Assembly (NCBI GenBank): GCA_002426555.1
Contig: DIQU01000003.1
Span: forward strand, 1-5,756
DNA length: 5,756 bases
Origin: Firmicutes bacterium UBA5454
GTDB lineage: Bacteria; Bacillota; Clostridia; Caldicoprobacterales; DTU083
Direction of reading: 5' to 3'
This document shows positions 1 to 5,720 of this stretch, piece after piece (the first letter of the stretch is position 1; each line of letters opens with the position of its first letter). Under the pieces are notes generated by a model. That model made no database searches, was not told the origin of the DNA, and saw nothing but the letters and a program-made list of their open reading frames with translations. Made by a program: the position numbers and the translations under genes.

Positions 1-280
1 GTTCGCGGACATCGCAATTAGCTCGGGCAATGCCCACGGCAAAATCACTAACCCATTTCCTTCCAAAACACTGTAGTAGCGTTTTTAAAAATGCCTGGCG
101 ACATAAGTATTAAAACAGGAATATTCATACCTATCACTCCCATATATTTCTTATTTGATGGAAGCTTTCGACATATTTTTAAATAACATTGGTAGCAAAT
201 GTAAAATAAAAACTTGTTTTGGTCATTTATCATACTATTTCCACTTTTTTGCTTCATGATTTTGCCCAGTTGCATTAAAT
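1..280. other. stretch without a supportable gene
   Basis: No convincing gene is seen here. A minus-strand open frame (48-275, up to 75 codons) has no ribosome binding site before its first ATG, matches no family I recognise, and lies behind the terminator of the neighbouring ATPase gene. Shorter protein-like stretches occur in other frames of the first 110 bp, for example a minus-strand frame reading KWVSDFAVGIARANC near 15-58 and a plus-strand frame ending at a stop near 110. They contradict one another, so they could be the decayed edge of a gene or mobile element lying to the left, or chance. The first 45 bases look richer in GC than the AT-rich rest. Confidence 0.3.
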
Positions 281-282
281 AG

Positions 283-313
283 AAAAAATAGACCCTTCGG
301 GGAGAAGAGTCCA
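283..313 (-). terminator. intrinsic terminator of the P-loop ATPase gene
   Basis: Read on the minus strand, GACTCTTC (311-304) pairs with GAAGGGTC (298-291) around a 5-nt loop. This gives 8 pairs including one G-U, extendable by two more. The hairpin is followed by TATTTTTT (290-283). It begins about a dozen bases after the stop codon of the ATPase gene, the normal place for a Rho-independent terminator. Confidence 0.8.
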
Positions 314-324
314 GACTTATCTGC

Positions 325-1446
325 CTATGTGTACTGTAAAATCTTCCCTAATATCTGGTTCCGTTTCTCATTCACTTGTTCATAATTCATAGCAGCATAG
401 TAGAATTTTTCTCTTTCTCCGTGGGCAGCTTTGGCTTCTGCTATGTGGCTTATTCCCTTTTCCAGAAGATCGCGGTAACGTTTTTCTGCATCTGCTCTTT
501 CTTCCTTATACATAGCCAAAATATCCTGCTTTATGCAAATTCCCAGGTCGATTTCTTCTACTTGAGAAATGTTGGAAATGCCTTCCATGGCCTTAGGAGT
601 ACTATGTTCAGGTTGCGTGCTGTTCATTACTGCTATTCGAGCTGCTGTTATAATCAACATATCCAGCCTGTCGGGTTCAAAGGGACAATGATACTGCTCT
701 GTATACAATCCCATTTCTTCTGCTGCCTTGGCAACCCTTTCAATCATTTCCTTAACACCGGTTCCAGGCTGTCCTTTAATGCTGTATACTTTCATGTCCC
801 TGGAAATCAGCGTGTCTTTAAAGTCCACTATCCCCTTCGGTGTTAAAGCAGACGCAAATAAGTGCCTGGCTTTTGGAGCTGTTTCGTAATTTGGTACCAT
901 GCCTTCCAAGACACTTTCCACCAGAAAACGTTGGATTCGATTGTACTTTGGTTTATCAATAGACTCCTCAACATACCATTTGCTTTGATCATATGCCATT
1001 TTGGACTGCTTCAAGATATGAAAGGCAGTTTTAAAATGCATGCTGCCTCTCTTGTTAATTTCCTGGACTTCTTCCATATGGGGCTTAAGAATATTTTCAT
1101 CCCAATACTCCCCAAAATTTACAATCTCATCCAGTGCACCTGGACAGCTGGGATCAAAAATATGAGGTGAGGTACCATCAAGCAAAGCAACTCCAAGTTG
1201 AGGAATCACCATTCCATCCAAGGAGTCTGGGTCAGTAGAGCAATGGTGATGTTCCACATCATAACCCCTATCTATCATCTCCCTGCTAATGCTGTTTATA
1301 AATGTAGACTTTCCTACCCCTGGTCCTCCCTTGATTATAAAAATCCGATTAGTGGCAGGCTGGATCATATTTTCAAACATAAAATAAGATCCGCGTGTTG
1401 TATTCCCTCCCGGGAACATTTTTCTGATTTTGCCTTGTTCAGCCAA
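325..1446 (-). CDS. tandem P-loop ATPase, function unknown (PRK06851-like)
   Basis: The predicted protein has 373 residues, no signal peptide and no membrane segment, so it is probably cytoplasmic. The N-terminal half has a perfect Walker A motif, GGPGVGKST, at residues 40-48. The chain then repeats the same plan: EHHHCSTDPDSLDGM (65-79) in the first half corresponds to EQYHCPFEPDRLDML (250-264) in the second, and GQPGTGVKE (225-233) stands where a second P-loop should be but lacks the GK[ST] order. The C-terminal part (about 305-345) is charged and helical, possibly coiled coil. I recall this architecture as the uncharacterised ATP-binding family PRK06851, common in Firmicutes including spore formers; substrate and pathway are unknown. 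The start chosen is TTG at 1446, because AGGAGGG lies 6 nt upstream. An in-frame TTG at 1470 would put that Shine-Dalgarno sequence inside the coding region. The gene follows copA on the same strand after 89 bp and ends before an intrinsic terminator. Confidence 0.85.
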   Translation of the reverse strand: MAEQGKIRKMFPGGNTTRGSYFMFENMIQPATNRIFIIKGGPGVGKSTFINSISREMIDRGYDVEHHHCSTDPDSLDGMVIPQLGVALLDGTSPHIFDPSCPGALDEIVNFGEYWDENILKPHMEEVQEINKRGSMHFKTAFHILKQSKMAYDQSKWYVEESIDKPKYNRIQRFLVESVLEGMVPNYETAPKARHLFASALTPKGIVDFKDTLISRDMKVYSIKGQPGTGVKEMIERVAKAAEEMGLYTEQYHCPFEPDRLDMLIITAARIAVMNSTQPEHSTPKAMEGISNISQVEEIDLGICIKQDILAMYKEERADAEKRYRDLLEKGISHIAEAKAAHGEREKFYYAAMNYEQVNEKRNQILGKILQYT

Positions 1447-1452
1447 TATCAA

Positions 1453-1459
1453 CCCTCCT
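1453..1459 (-). promoter_or_regulatory. ribosome binding site that fixes the ATPase start
   Basis: The minus strand reads AGGAGGG, then 6 nt, then TTG at 1446-1444. The near-perfect Shine-Dalgarno match and its spacing favour this TTG over the longer in-frame TTG at 1470, which has no comparable site in front of it. Confidence 0.8.
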
Positions 1460-1461
1460 AG

Positions 1462-1490
1462 TTGACACAATATTTCTCATATCATAGTAT
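1462..1490 (+). promoter_or_regulatory. possible antisense promoter facing copA
   Basis: The plus strand has a perfect -35 box TTGACA (1462-1467), a 17-nt spacer and TAGTAT (1485-1490, 4 of 6). No plus-strand gene follows, so a transcript would run antisense into the 3' end of copA. The element overlaps the leader of the P-loop ATPase gene and resembles the rnpB promoter at 5692-5720. It may be a chance match, or the two-sided reading of one near-palindromic box. Confidence 0.25.
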
Positions 1491-1510
1491 GCTAAAAAGG
1501 AAGGTGTTGA
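1481..1510 (-). promoter_or_regulatory. possible promoter of the P-loop ATPase gene
   Basis: On the minus strand TCAACA (1510-1505, 4 of 6 to the sigma-A -35 box) is separated by 18 nt from TATGAT (1486-1481, 5 of 6 to the -10 box). Transcription would begin some 15-20 nt before the AGGAGGG of the ATPase gene. An alternative reading is a sporulation sigma-E-like -10 element, CATACTAT (1491-1484 region), but no matching -35 is visible at the usual distance. The assignment rests on consensus matching only. Confidence 0.35.
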
Positions 1511-1535
1511 CTAACAATATCATCATATACCCATT

Positions 1536-3995
1536 CTATTTACGTGTGGGCTTAAACCTTTTCAATCTCAATGCATTGGTCAATACAGATACAGAACTAA
1601 ATGCCATAGCAGCTGCAGCTATCATAGGATTTAACAGCGGTCCACCAAATATATATAATAGCCCTGCGGCAATAGGTATGCCTGCAGTGTTATAACCAAA
1701 GGCCCAGAACAGATTTTGTTTTATGTTCCGTATTGTGCGCTTACTCAGCTCAATGGCTGTTGGAACATCCATTAAATCACTTCTCATTAACACTATATCT
1801 GCAGATTCCATAGCTACGTCAGTCCCAGAACCAATCGCTATACCAATATCAGCTTGCGCTAATGCAGGTGCATCATTAATTCCATCTCCTACCATGGCTA
1901 CTTTTTTACCTTCAAGCTGTAGTTTATTTACTTCTTCTGCTTTGTCTTGGGGCAGCACTTCTGCCAACACTTTATCGATGCCCAGCTGTTTCGCTATGGC
2001 TGCTGCCGTTCTTTTGTTATCACCGGTGATCATAACAACCTGGATGTCCATATCATGCAATGCTTTTATAGCTCGAACACTGCTTTCCTTAAGCACATCA
2101 GCTACAGCAATAATACCCAGCAGCTTCCCGTCTGAAGTAACATACATAGGCGTCTTACCCTCTTCTGCCAACCTATCAGAGTTTTCCTGTAAGGTAATTG
2201 CTATATTTTGATCCAGCATTAATTTTTCATTACCTAACAACATTCTTTTACCTTGAATAACAACTTCAATTCCATGACCAGGAATGGCTTCAAAATCTTC
2301 TGTCGGCAGCAATTCCAAGTTCTTTTCTTTTGCCTTATTCATAATGGCTTCGCCTAAGAGGTGCTCTGAACCTGCTTCCGCAGAAGCAGACAAACGCAGC
2401 AACTGATCTTCTGTTATTTCATTTGTTGTAATAATATCCGTTACCACCGGCTGCCCTTCCGTCAGTGTGCCTGTCTTGTCAAATATGAGCGTTTTAATTT
2501 TATGCGCGGTTTCCAGAGCCTCGCCACTTTTGATGAGCACCCCATACTCTGCACCTTTGCCTGTACCTACCATGATAGCTGTAGGTGTTGCCAGTCCCAA
2601 TGCACAAGGACAGGCAATAACCAATACTGAAATAAATATCGTTAATGAGAAAACCACGGACTGTCCGGAAATGTACCATACAAGGCCAGCAATTATTGCT
2701 ATGGCTATAACGATTGGGACAAAGTAACCGGAGATAACGTCTGCCATTTTGGCAATAGGTGCTTTGGAGCCCTGGGCGTCTTCCACTAGCTTTATTATCT
2801 GGGACAGGGTTGTATCCTTTCCTACCCTGGTTGCCTCAAATTCGATTGTACCGTTCTTATTAATGCTGGCACCAACTACCTTACTGCCTGGGTTCTTCTC
2901 AACTGGAATACTTTCTCCTGTAAGCATAGCTTCGTCAACAGAAGTTCTTCCTGCTGTTACTACCCCATCCACAGGGATTTTCTCACCTGGTTTAACAAGT
3001 ATGATATCACCTGTTTCCACTTCGTCTATAGGTATTTCCATTTTTTTGCCATCTTGTATTACAGTCGCTGTCTCAGGAGCCAGACCCATTAATTTCTTTA
3101 TGGATTCTGATGTTTTACCCTTGGTAATCAACTCCAAATATTTACCCAGAAGGATTAAAGCTATAATAGTACCTGCACTTTCAAAATAAAGGTCATGAGC
3201 ATATTCATGCTGTCCATTAGCTGTTTGAATAATGGCATACAGACCATATATGACAGCTGCCCCTGTGCCGATGGCAATTAAGGAATCCATGTTGGGCTCA
3301 CATTTAAACAAGCGGCTAAACCCTACAGTGTAGAATCTCCACCCTGCAACAACCACTGGTATTACAAGCAGTAGCTGGATTAGCCCGAAGTTTAGAGGAT
3401 GAACCTCTGGGTTTATGATTTCAGGTATAGGTAAACCTATCATAGGCCCCATTGCGATATACATAAGAGGTATGGTGAAAACAATGGAGATGATAAATTT
3501 TCTCCACAAGGTTTTTTCTTCCTTGGCCTTGCGTTCCTTGTCTTGATCCACTTGTTCTCGGGTATACACATCCAATGCTTTATAGCCGGCTTTGGCCACA
3601 GCATTCTTAATTTCTGAAATTTGTATTTGTGAAGAGTCATAAACGACCTTTGCTTTTTCCGTCGCGTAGTTCACATTTACTTCCTTAACACCTTCCAACT
3701 TGCCTATTGACCGTTGAACAGCGTTGGCACAGGACGCGCAGGTCATACCAGAGATAGGCATTAGAATTTCTCTTTGTGTTTCCACTATCTCTTCTGTAGC
3801 TTCATACCCAGCTTTCTTTATTGTATCTTTTATATTTTGCAGGTTGGTAAGGTTTTCATCAAACTCCACCACTAGTTTTTCTGTTGCTAGATTTACATTG
3901 GCAGTCTGAACACCTTCCAATTTTCCTACTCTTCTTTCGACTGTATTTGCACAAGACGCACAGGTCATCCCGGTAATATTCAATGTATTTTTCAT
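1536..3995 (-). CDS. copA: copper-exporting P1B-type ATPase CopA
   Basis: This is an inner-membrane pump that uses ATP to expel Cu(I). The 819-residue protein has the full family layout: two N-terminal heavy-metal-associated domains, each with GMTCASC (Cys 12/15 and 86/89); membrane segments from about 165 to 290; the actuator loop TGES (359-362); CPC in the sixth helix (462-464); phosphorylation site DKTGT with Asp506; TGD (657-659); GDGIND (703-708); and the Cu(I) signature YN (768-769) and MAFSS (797-801) in the last two helices. These residues point to Cu(I) (P1B-1) rather than zinc or cadmium. The usual SEHPL of the nucleotide-binding domain reads SEHLL (543-547), so the HP motif proline is replaced. 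The start is uncertain: the ATG at 3995 gives the typical MKNTLNITGMTC beginning, while an in-frame GTG at 4007 lies only 1-2 nt from AGGA. The dCMP deaminase gene ends 64 bp upstream. No CopZ chaperone or CsoR/CopY regulator gene is present in the window. Confidence 0.96.
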   Translation of the reverse strand: MKNTLNITGMTCASCANTVERRVGKLEGVQTANVNLATEKLVVEFDENLTNLQNIKDTIKKAGYEATEEIVETQREILMPISGMTCASCANAVQRSIGKLEGVKEVNVNYATEKAKVVYDSSQIQISEIKNAVAKAGYKALDVYTREQVDQDKERKAKEEKTLWRKFIISIVFTIPLMYIAMGPMIGLPIPEIINPEVHPLNFGLIQLLLVIPVVVAGWRFYTVGFSRLFKCEPNMDSLIAIGTGAAVIYGLYAIIQTANGQHEYAHDLYFESAGTIIALILLGKYLELITKGKTSESIKKLMGLAPETATVIQDGKKMEIPIDEVETGDIILVKPGEKIPVDGVVTAGRTSVDEAMLTGESIPVEKNPGSKVVGASINKNGTIEFEATRVGKDTTLSQIIKLVEDAQGSKAPIAKMADVISGYFVPIVIAIAIIAGLVWYISGQSVVFSLTIFISVLVIACPCALGLATPTAIMVGTGKGAEYGVLIKSGEALETAHKIKTLIFDKTGTLTEGQPVVTDIITTNEITEDQLLRLSASAEAGSEHLLGEAIMNKAKEKNLELLPTEDFEAIPGHGIEVVIQGKRMLLGNEKLMLDQNIAITLQENSDRLAEEGKTPMYVTSDGKLLGIIAVADVLKESSVRAIKALHDMDIQVVMITGDNKRTAAAIAKQLGIDKVLAEVLPQDKAEEVNKLQLEGKKVAMVGDGINDAPALAQADIGIAIGSGTDVAMESADIVLMRSDLMDVPTAIELSKRTIRNIKQNLFWAFGYNTAGIPIAAGLLYIFGGPLLNPMIAAAAMAFSSVSVLTNALRLKRFKPTRK

Positions 3996-4059
3996 ATGAA
4001 CCGTCACATCCTAACTATTTAGCGTATTTGTTTATCAGTTCCATAACCTCATTACAGCT

Positions 4060-4566
4060 TTAAGGTAGAGATGTCTCGGATTGAAATCTCAAGGTTAACT
4101 TCTCCAATGTGCTGTCAAACTGCCTTAGTTTAACTCCAGTCTGCTGCAACATTTTTTTTGAAGCTTTTACACTGTCGGAATCTGCATATTTGTCACTTAG
4201 GTAGATGATTTCCTTGATTCCTGCCTGGATGATTGCCTTGGTGCACTCATTACAGGGAAACAAAGTGGTGTAAATCTTATTACCTTCAAAAGAAGCACTC
4301 CGATTGTTTAAAATGGCATTCAACTCCGCGTGCACTACATATGGGTACTTGGTATCCAAAGTGTTTCCATCCCGTTCCCAGGGAAATTCATCGTCAGAGC
4401 ACCCAATTGGAAAGCCATTGTACCCTACACTTAATATTCGATTGGATTTGCTGTCCACAATACACGCTCCAACAGGCGTACTCGGATCTTTACTCCTGTA
4501 ACCTGAAAGAAGGGCAATCCCCATGAAATATTCATCCCAGCTGATATAATCTTTTCTTTTGCTCAA
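4060..4566 (-). CDS. comEB: deoxycytidylate (dCMP) deaminase
   Basis: A cytosolic zinc enzyme that deaminates dCMP to dUMP, supplying thymidylate synthase. The 168-residue protein has the cytidine/deoxycytidylate deaminase signature: HAELNA with zinc ligand His79 and catalytic Glu81, and PCNEC with zinc ligands Cys105 and Cys108. N-terminal DPSTPVGACIVD (27-38) and GYNGFPIGCSDDEFPWER (48-65) are typical of dCMP deaminases rather than tRNA or free-cytidine deaminases. The length is normal for the family. The start is TTG at 4566, with AGGAG (4580-4576) 9 nt upstream; no in-frame ATG lies nearby. The name comEB is the Bacillus one, given because a homologue sits in the comE operon there; no competence genes are next to it here. 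It is followed by copA on the same strand without a visible terminator. Confidence 0.93.
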   Translation of the reverse strand: MSKRKDYISWDEYFMGIALLSGYRSKDPSTPVGACIVDSKSNRILSVGYNGFPIGCSDDEFPWERDGNTLDTKYPYVVHAELNAILNNRSASFEGNKIYTTLFPCNECTKAIIQAGIKEIIYLSDKYADSDSVKASKKMLQQTGVKLRQFDSTLEKLTLRFQSETSLP

Positions 4567-4658
4567 TTAATCCATCTCCTTTGACTACTTAATTCCATGT
4601 AATATTACTATATAATTAGTGTGTTGTACTAGTACTTTATAACATCTTAGACTCTCAT

Positions 4659-4741
4659 AAAATCCTTTCAATGTCATCCTGAGCATTTGCGAAGGATCCA
4701 TCCTATCCAGATTCCTCGTAAACTCGGAATGACAAGATTTT
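4659..4741. repeat. degenerate palindromic repeat (TGTCATCCTGAG type)
   Basis: The core runs from TGTCATCCTGAG (4672-4683) to CTCGGAATGACA (4723-4734), imperfect inverted repeats with two mismatches. Inside, GCGAAGGATC (4689-4698) mirrors GATTCCTCG (4710-4718). An outer AAAATC / GATTTT pair at 4659-4664 and 4736-4741 extends the symmetry. I recognise the TGTCATCCTGAG...GAATGACA pattern as a small non-coding palindromic element scattered through many bacterial genomes. It carries no gene. The arms have diverged, which suggests an old copy. Confidence 0.75.
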
Positions 4742-4745
4742 AGTG

Positions 4746-4775
4746 TTTACAGTCTACTAGTTTGCAATTTAATAT
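4746..4775 (+). promoter_or_regulatory. weak candidate promoter for the HPr-like gene
   Basis: TTTACA (4746-4751, 5 of 6) and TAATAT (4770-4775, 4 of 6) are 18 nt apart. A TATAAT also lies at 4775-4780 but without a -35 box. The predicted start of transcription would fall just before the palindrome at 4790-4804, giving a leader of about 150 nt. A second weak possibility, TGGACA (4790-4795) with TACCAT (4812-4817), overlaps that palindrome. Confidence 0.25.
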
Positions 4776-4789
4776 ATAATACCGAATCC

Positions 4790-4804
4790 TGGACAAATTG
4801 TCCA
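4790..4804. promoter_or_regulatory. perfect 15-bp palindrome, possible operator
   Basis: TGGACAA and TTGTCCA flank a single central A with no mismatch. It lies in the divergent intergenic region, just downstream of a candidate promoter and about 140 bp before the HPr-like gene. Size and symmetry suit a dimeric repressor site. I do not recognise it as the consensus of LexA, Fur, PerR, Rex, CopY or NrdR. Confidence 0.4.
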
Positions 4805-4894
4805 ACAAAAATACCATATTCTCAATATACCTGACAATCATCTTGTAAAATTGACTGAATTCCGTTTCATAAAATTTGCTATTTGGAAGATTGC

Positions 4895-4919
4895 ATTATG
4901 GTATCTCTTATGCCATAAT
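4895..4919 (+). promoter_or_regulatory. 10-bp dyad before the HPr-like ribosome binding site
   Basis: ATTATGGTAT (4895-4904) and ATGCCATAAT (4910-4919) can form a 10-pair stem with one G-U pair and the loop CTCTT. The AGGAGG of the HPr-like gene begins 9 nt later. It could be a leader hairpin that affects translation or mRNA stability, or an operator. There is no U-tract, so it is not an intrinsic terminator. Confidence 0.4.
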
Positions 4920-4940
4920 ATCATAAAAGGAGGTGAATGC

Positions 4941-5180
4941 ATGGTGGTAGAGCGAAAAGTTCTGCTGCACAACCTGAGAGAAATAAAAGATTTTATCATC
5001 ATGGCCGGTAAATATCAATGTGATATCAAGGTCAAAACGCGAGACAAAATCGTAGATGGAAAAAGCATGATGGGCATAATTTCTTTAGTGGGTTGTCAGC
5101 CCCTCACCGTAGTTGCCGAAGGCGACGATGCCTATGAATTTGCCGGGCAGCTGGATCTCAGCAATTATCGATATCAATGA
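4941..5180 (+). CDS. HPr-like protein lacking the active-site histidine
   Basis: The 79-residue protein resembles the PTS phosphocarrier HPr along its whole length: an N-terminal strand VERKVLLHNL, a helix REIKDFIIMAGKY, then KVKTRDKIVDGKSMMGIISL (31-50), which matches HPr around regulatory Ser46 (here Ser42), and PLTVVAEGDDAYEFAGQL (54-71) matching the last strand and helix. The loop that in true HPr carries GLHARPA, with the phosphorylated His15 and Arg17, is shortened and absent. It therefore cannot pass phosphate in the usual way, and any role is likely regulatory or structural; B. subtilis Crh is a known HPr paralogue that also lacks His15. The start is ATG at 4941, with AGGAGG (4928-4933) 7 nt upstream; upstream in-frame codons lack such a site. 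It stands alone between a divergent gene and a terminator that overlaps its stop codon. Confidence 0.82.
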   Translation: MVVERKVLLHNLREIKDFIIMAGKYQCDIKVKTRDKIVDGKSMMGIISLVGCQPLTVVAEGDDAYEFAGQLDLSNYRYQ

Positions 5181-5216
5181 AAAAAGTATCTCAAACATGA
5201 AATGAGATACTTTTTT
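5180..5216. terminator. bidirectional intrinsic terminator
   Basis: Perfect 14-bp inverted repeat: an A-run followed by GTATCTCA (5180-5193), loop AACATGAAA (5194-5202), then TGAGATAC followed by six T (5203-5216). It has a T-run on either strand, so it can end both the rightward HPr-like gene, whose stop codon it overlaps, and the leftward rnpB transcript. Confidence 0.9.
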
Positions 5217-5232
5217 ACTTTATATATTTATT

Positions 5233-5670
5233 AAAGTGAGATAAGCCGTAAGCCGAGTTCTGTCGTGAATGATCATCTGTCTAGGCTTGCTGTTACCAGT
5301 AAGCTCAAGCAACCTTTCCCGGGACGCAGCGGGCTGCCGCTTTTTATGTCCTCTATCAGGTCTTGCTCCGGATGGGGTTTACATAGCCAATCCAGTCGCC
5401 TGGATGCTGGTGAGCTCTTACCTCACCTTTCCACACTTACTTCCTGGAAGTTGGAAGTTTGATGTTAGATGCTAGACTCAAGAACAGCTGCGAAGCCAAA
5501 CCTGGATCCAACTTCCAACCTCTAACTTCTAACCTCCAAAAAGCGTTATCTTTCTGTTGCACTTTCCTTGGAGTCGCCTCCACTGGGTATTACCCAGCAC
5601 CCTGCCCTGCGGAGCTCGGACTTTCCTCGTCTGCCTTCAGGCAGCCGCGATCATTTGTCTTACTCACTTT
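5233..5670 (-). ncRNA. rnpB: RNase P RNA, bacterial class A
   Basis: This is the catalytic RNA of RNase P, which trims the 5' leader of tRNA precursors. On the minus strand the conserved blocks appear in order: GAGGAAAGTCCGAGCTCC (5628-5611); a P8 hairpin CTGGGT/ACCCAG; P9 with a GCGA loop; AGGAAAGTGCAACAGAAAGA; GGTGAGGTAAGAGCTCACC (5428 down to about 5410); CCGGAGCAAGACC; P18 with a GUAA loop; and ACAGAACTCGGCTTAC (5263-5248), which closes P4. The ends are set by the P1 stem, in which AAAGTGAG plus TAAG at the 5' side pairs with CTTA plus CTCACTTT at the 3' side, so mature ends are approximate. The shape of P8-P18 is class A, not the Bacillus class B. At about 438 nt it is longer than usual because P12 carries a heptamer-repeat hairpin (5446-5537). 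It has its own promoter at 5692-5720. Confidence 0.95.
5446..5537. repeat. heptamer-repeat hairpin inserted in RNase P RNA P12
   Basis: The left arm (5446-5476) reads as 7-nt units GGAAGTT, GGAAGTT, TGATGTT, AGATGCT. The reverse complement of the right arm (5507-5537) reads GGAGGTT, AGAAGTT, AGAGGTT, GGAAGTT. The two 31-nt arms match at 23 positions and part of the rest become G-U pairs in the RNA. The 30-nt interior (5477-5506) can pair further around GGC-TTCG. The consensus is about RGARGTT. It sits between the conserved AACAGAAAGATAAC and GGTGAGGTAAGAGCTCACC blocks, where the variable P12 helix lies. I have a memory of similar GGAAGTT/AGAAGTT arrays dispersed in clostridial genomes, which cannot be confirmed here. 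Confidence 0.8.
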
Positions 5671-5691
5671 ATATTTTTATTTCGGAATTTT

Positions 5692-5720
5692 ATGATAGCA
5701 TACTATGAAAATTGCGTCAA
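5692..5720 (-). promoter_or_regulatory. rnpB promoter, extended -10 type
   Basis: On the minus strand TTGACG (5720-5715, 5 of 6) is followed by a 17-nt spacer and TATCAT (5697-5692, 5 of 6), with TGC directly before the -10 box as an extended -10. Transcription would begin around 5683-5686, about 15 nt before the P1 stem. Nothing else is recognisable in 5721-5756. Confidence 0.75.

Larger units (their letters stand above)
4567..4940. other. divergent intergenic region with repeat and palindromes
   Basis: This AT-rich gap of 374 bp lies between the leftward dCMP deaminase gene and the rightward HPr-like gene, and should hold both promoters. It contains a degenerate palindromic repeat (4659-4741), a perfect 15-bp palindrome (4790-4804), a 10-bp dyad with 5-nt loop (4895-4919), and a short palindrome GTACTAGTAC (4626-4635). 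I could not place a convincing promoter for the deaminase; TA-rich sequence around 4601-4620 is the likeliest -10 region. No gene was found in it. Confidence 0.6.

Noticed and set aside
48..275. Minus-strand open frame of 75 codons
   Set aside because: No ribosome binding site, no recognised family, and it sits behind a terminator. It could still be a fragment of something, so the region is described but not called as a gene.
376..1461. Plus-strand open frames opposite the P-loop ATPase
   Set aside because: The minus-strand frame carries a Walker A motif, a strong Shine-Dalgarno site and a terminator; the opposite frames have none of these.
1723..3189. Plus-strand open frames of up to 162 codons inside copA
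   Set aside because: They are antisense to highly conserved CopA motifs, lack ribosome binding sites and have serine- and proline-rich composition typical of shadow frames.
3996..4059. Copper-responsive operator upstream of copA
   Set aside because: I looked for a CopY-type TACANNTGTA box and a GC-rich CsoR-type dyad and saw neither, nor a good promoter.
4626..4635. Palindrome GTACTAGTAC as an operator
   Set aside because: A 10-bp perfect palindrome is expected by chance about once per kilobase, and there is no supporting context.
5446..5537. CRISPR array or tandem-repeat protein coding region
   Set aside because: The repeats are 7 nt, have no spacers, form an inverted pair and lie inside rnpB.
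5265..5695. Three overlapping plus-strand open frames of 65-78 codons
   Set aside because: They lie entirely across the RNase P RNA gene on the other strand, have no ribosome binding sites and resemble no protein. They are spurious.
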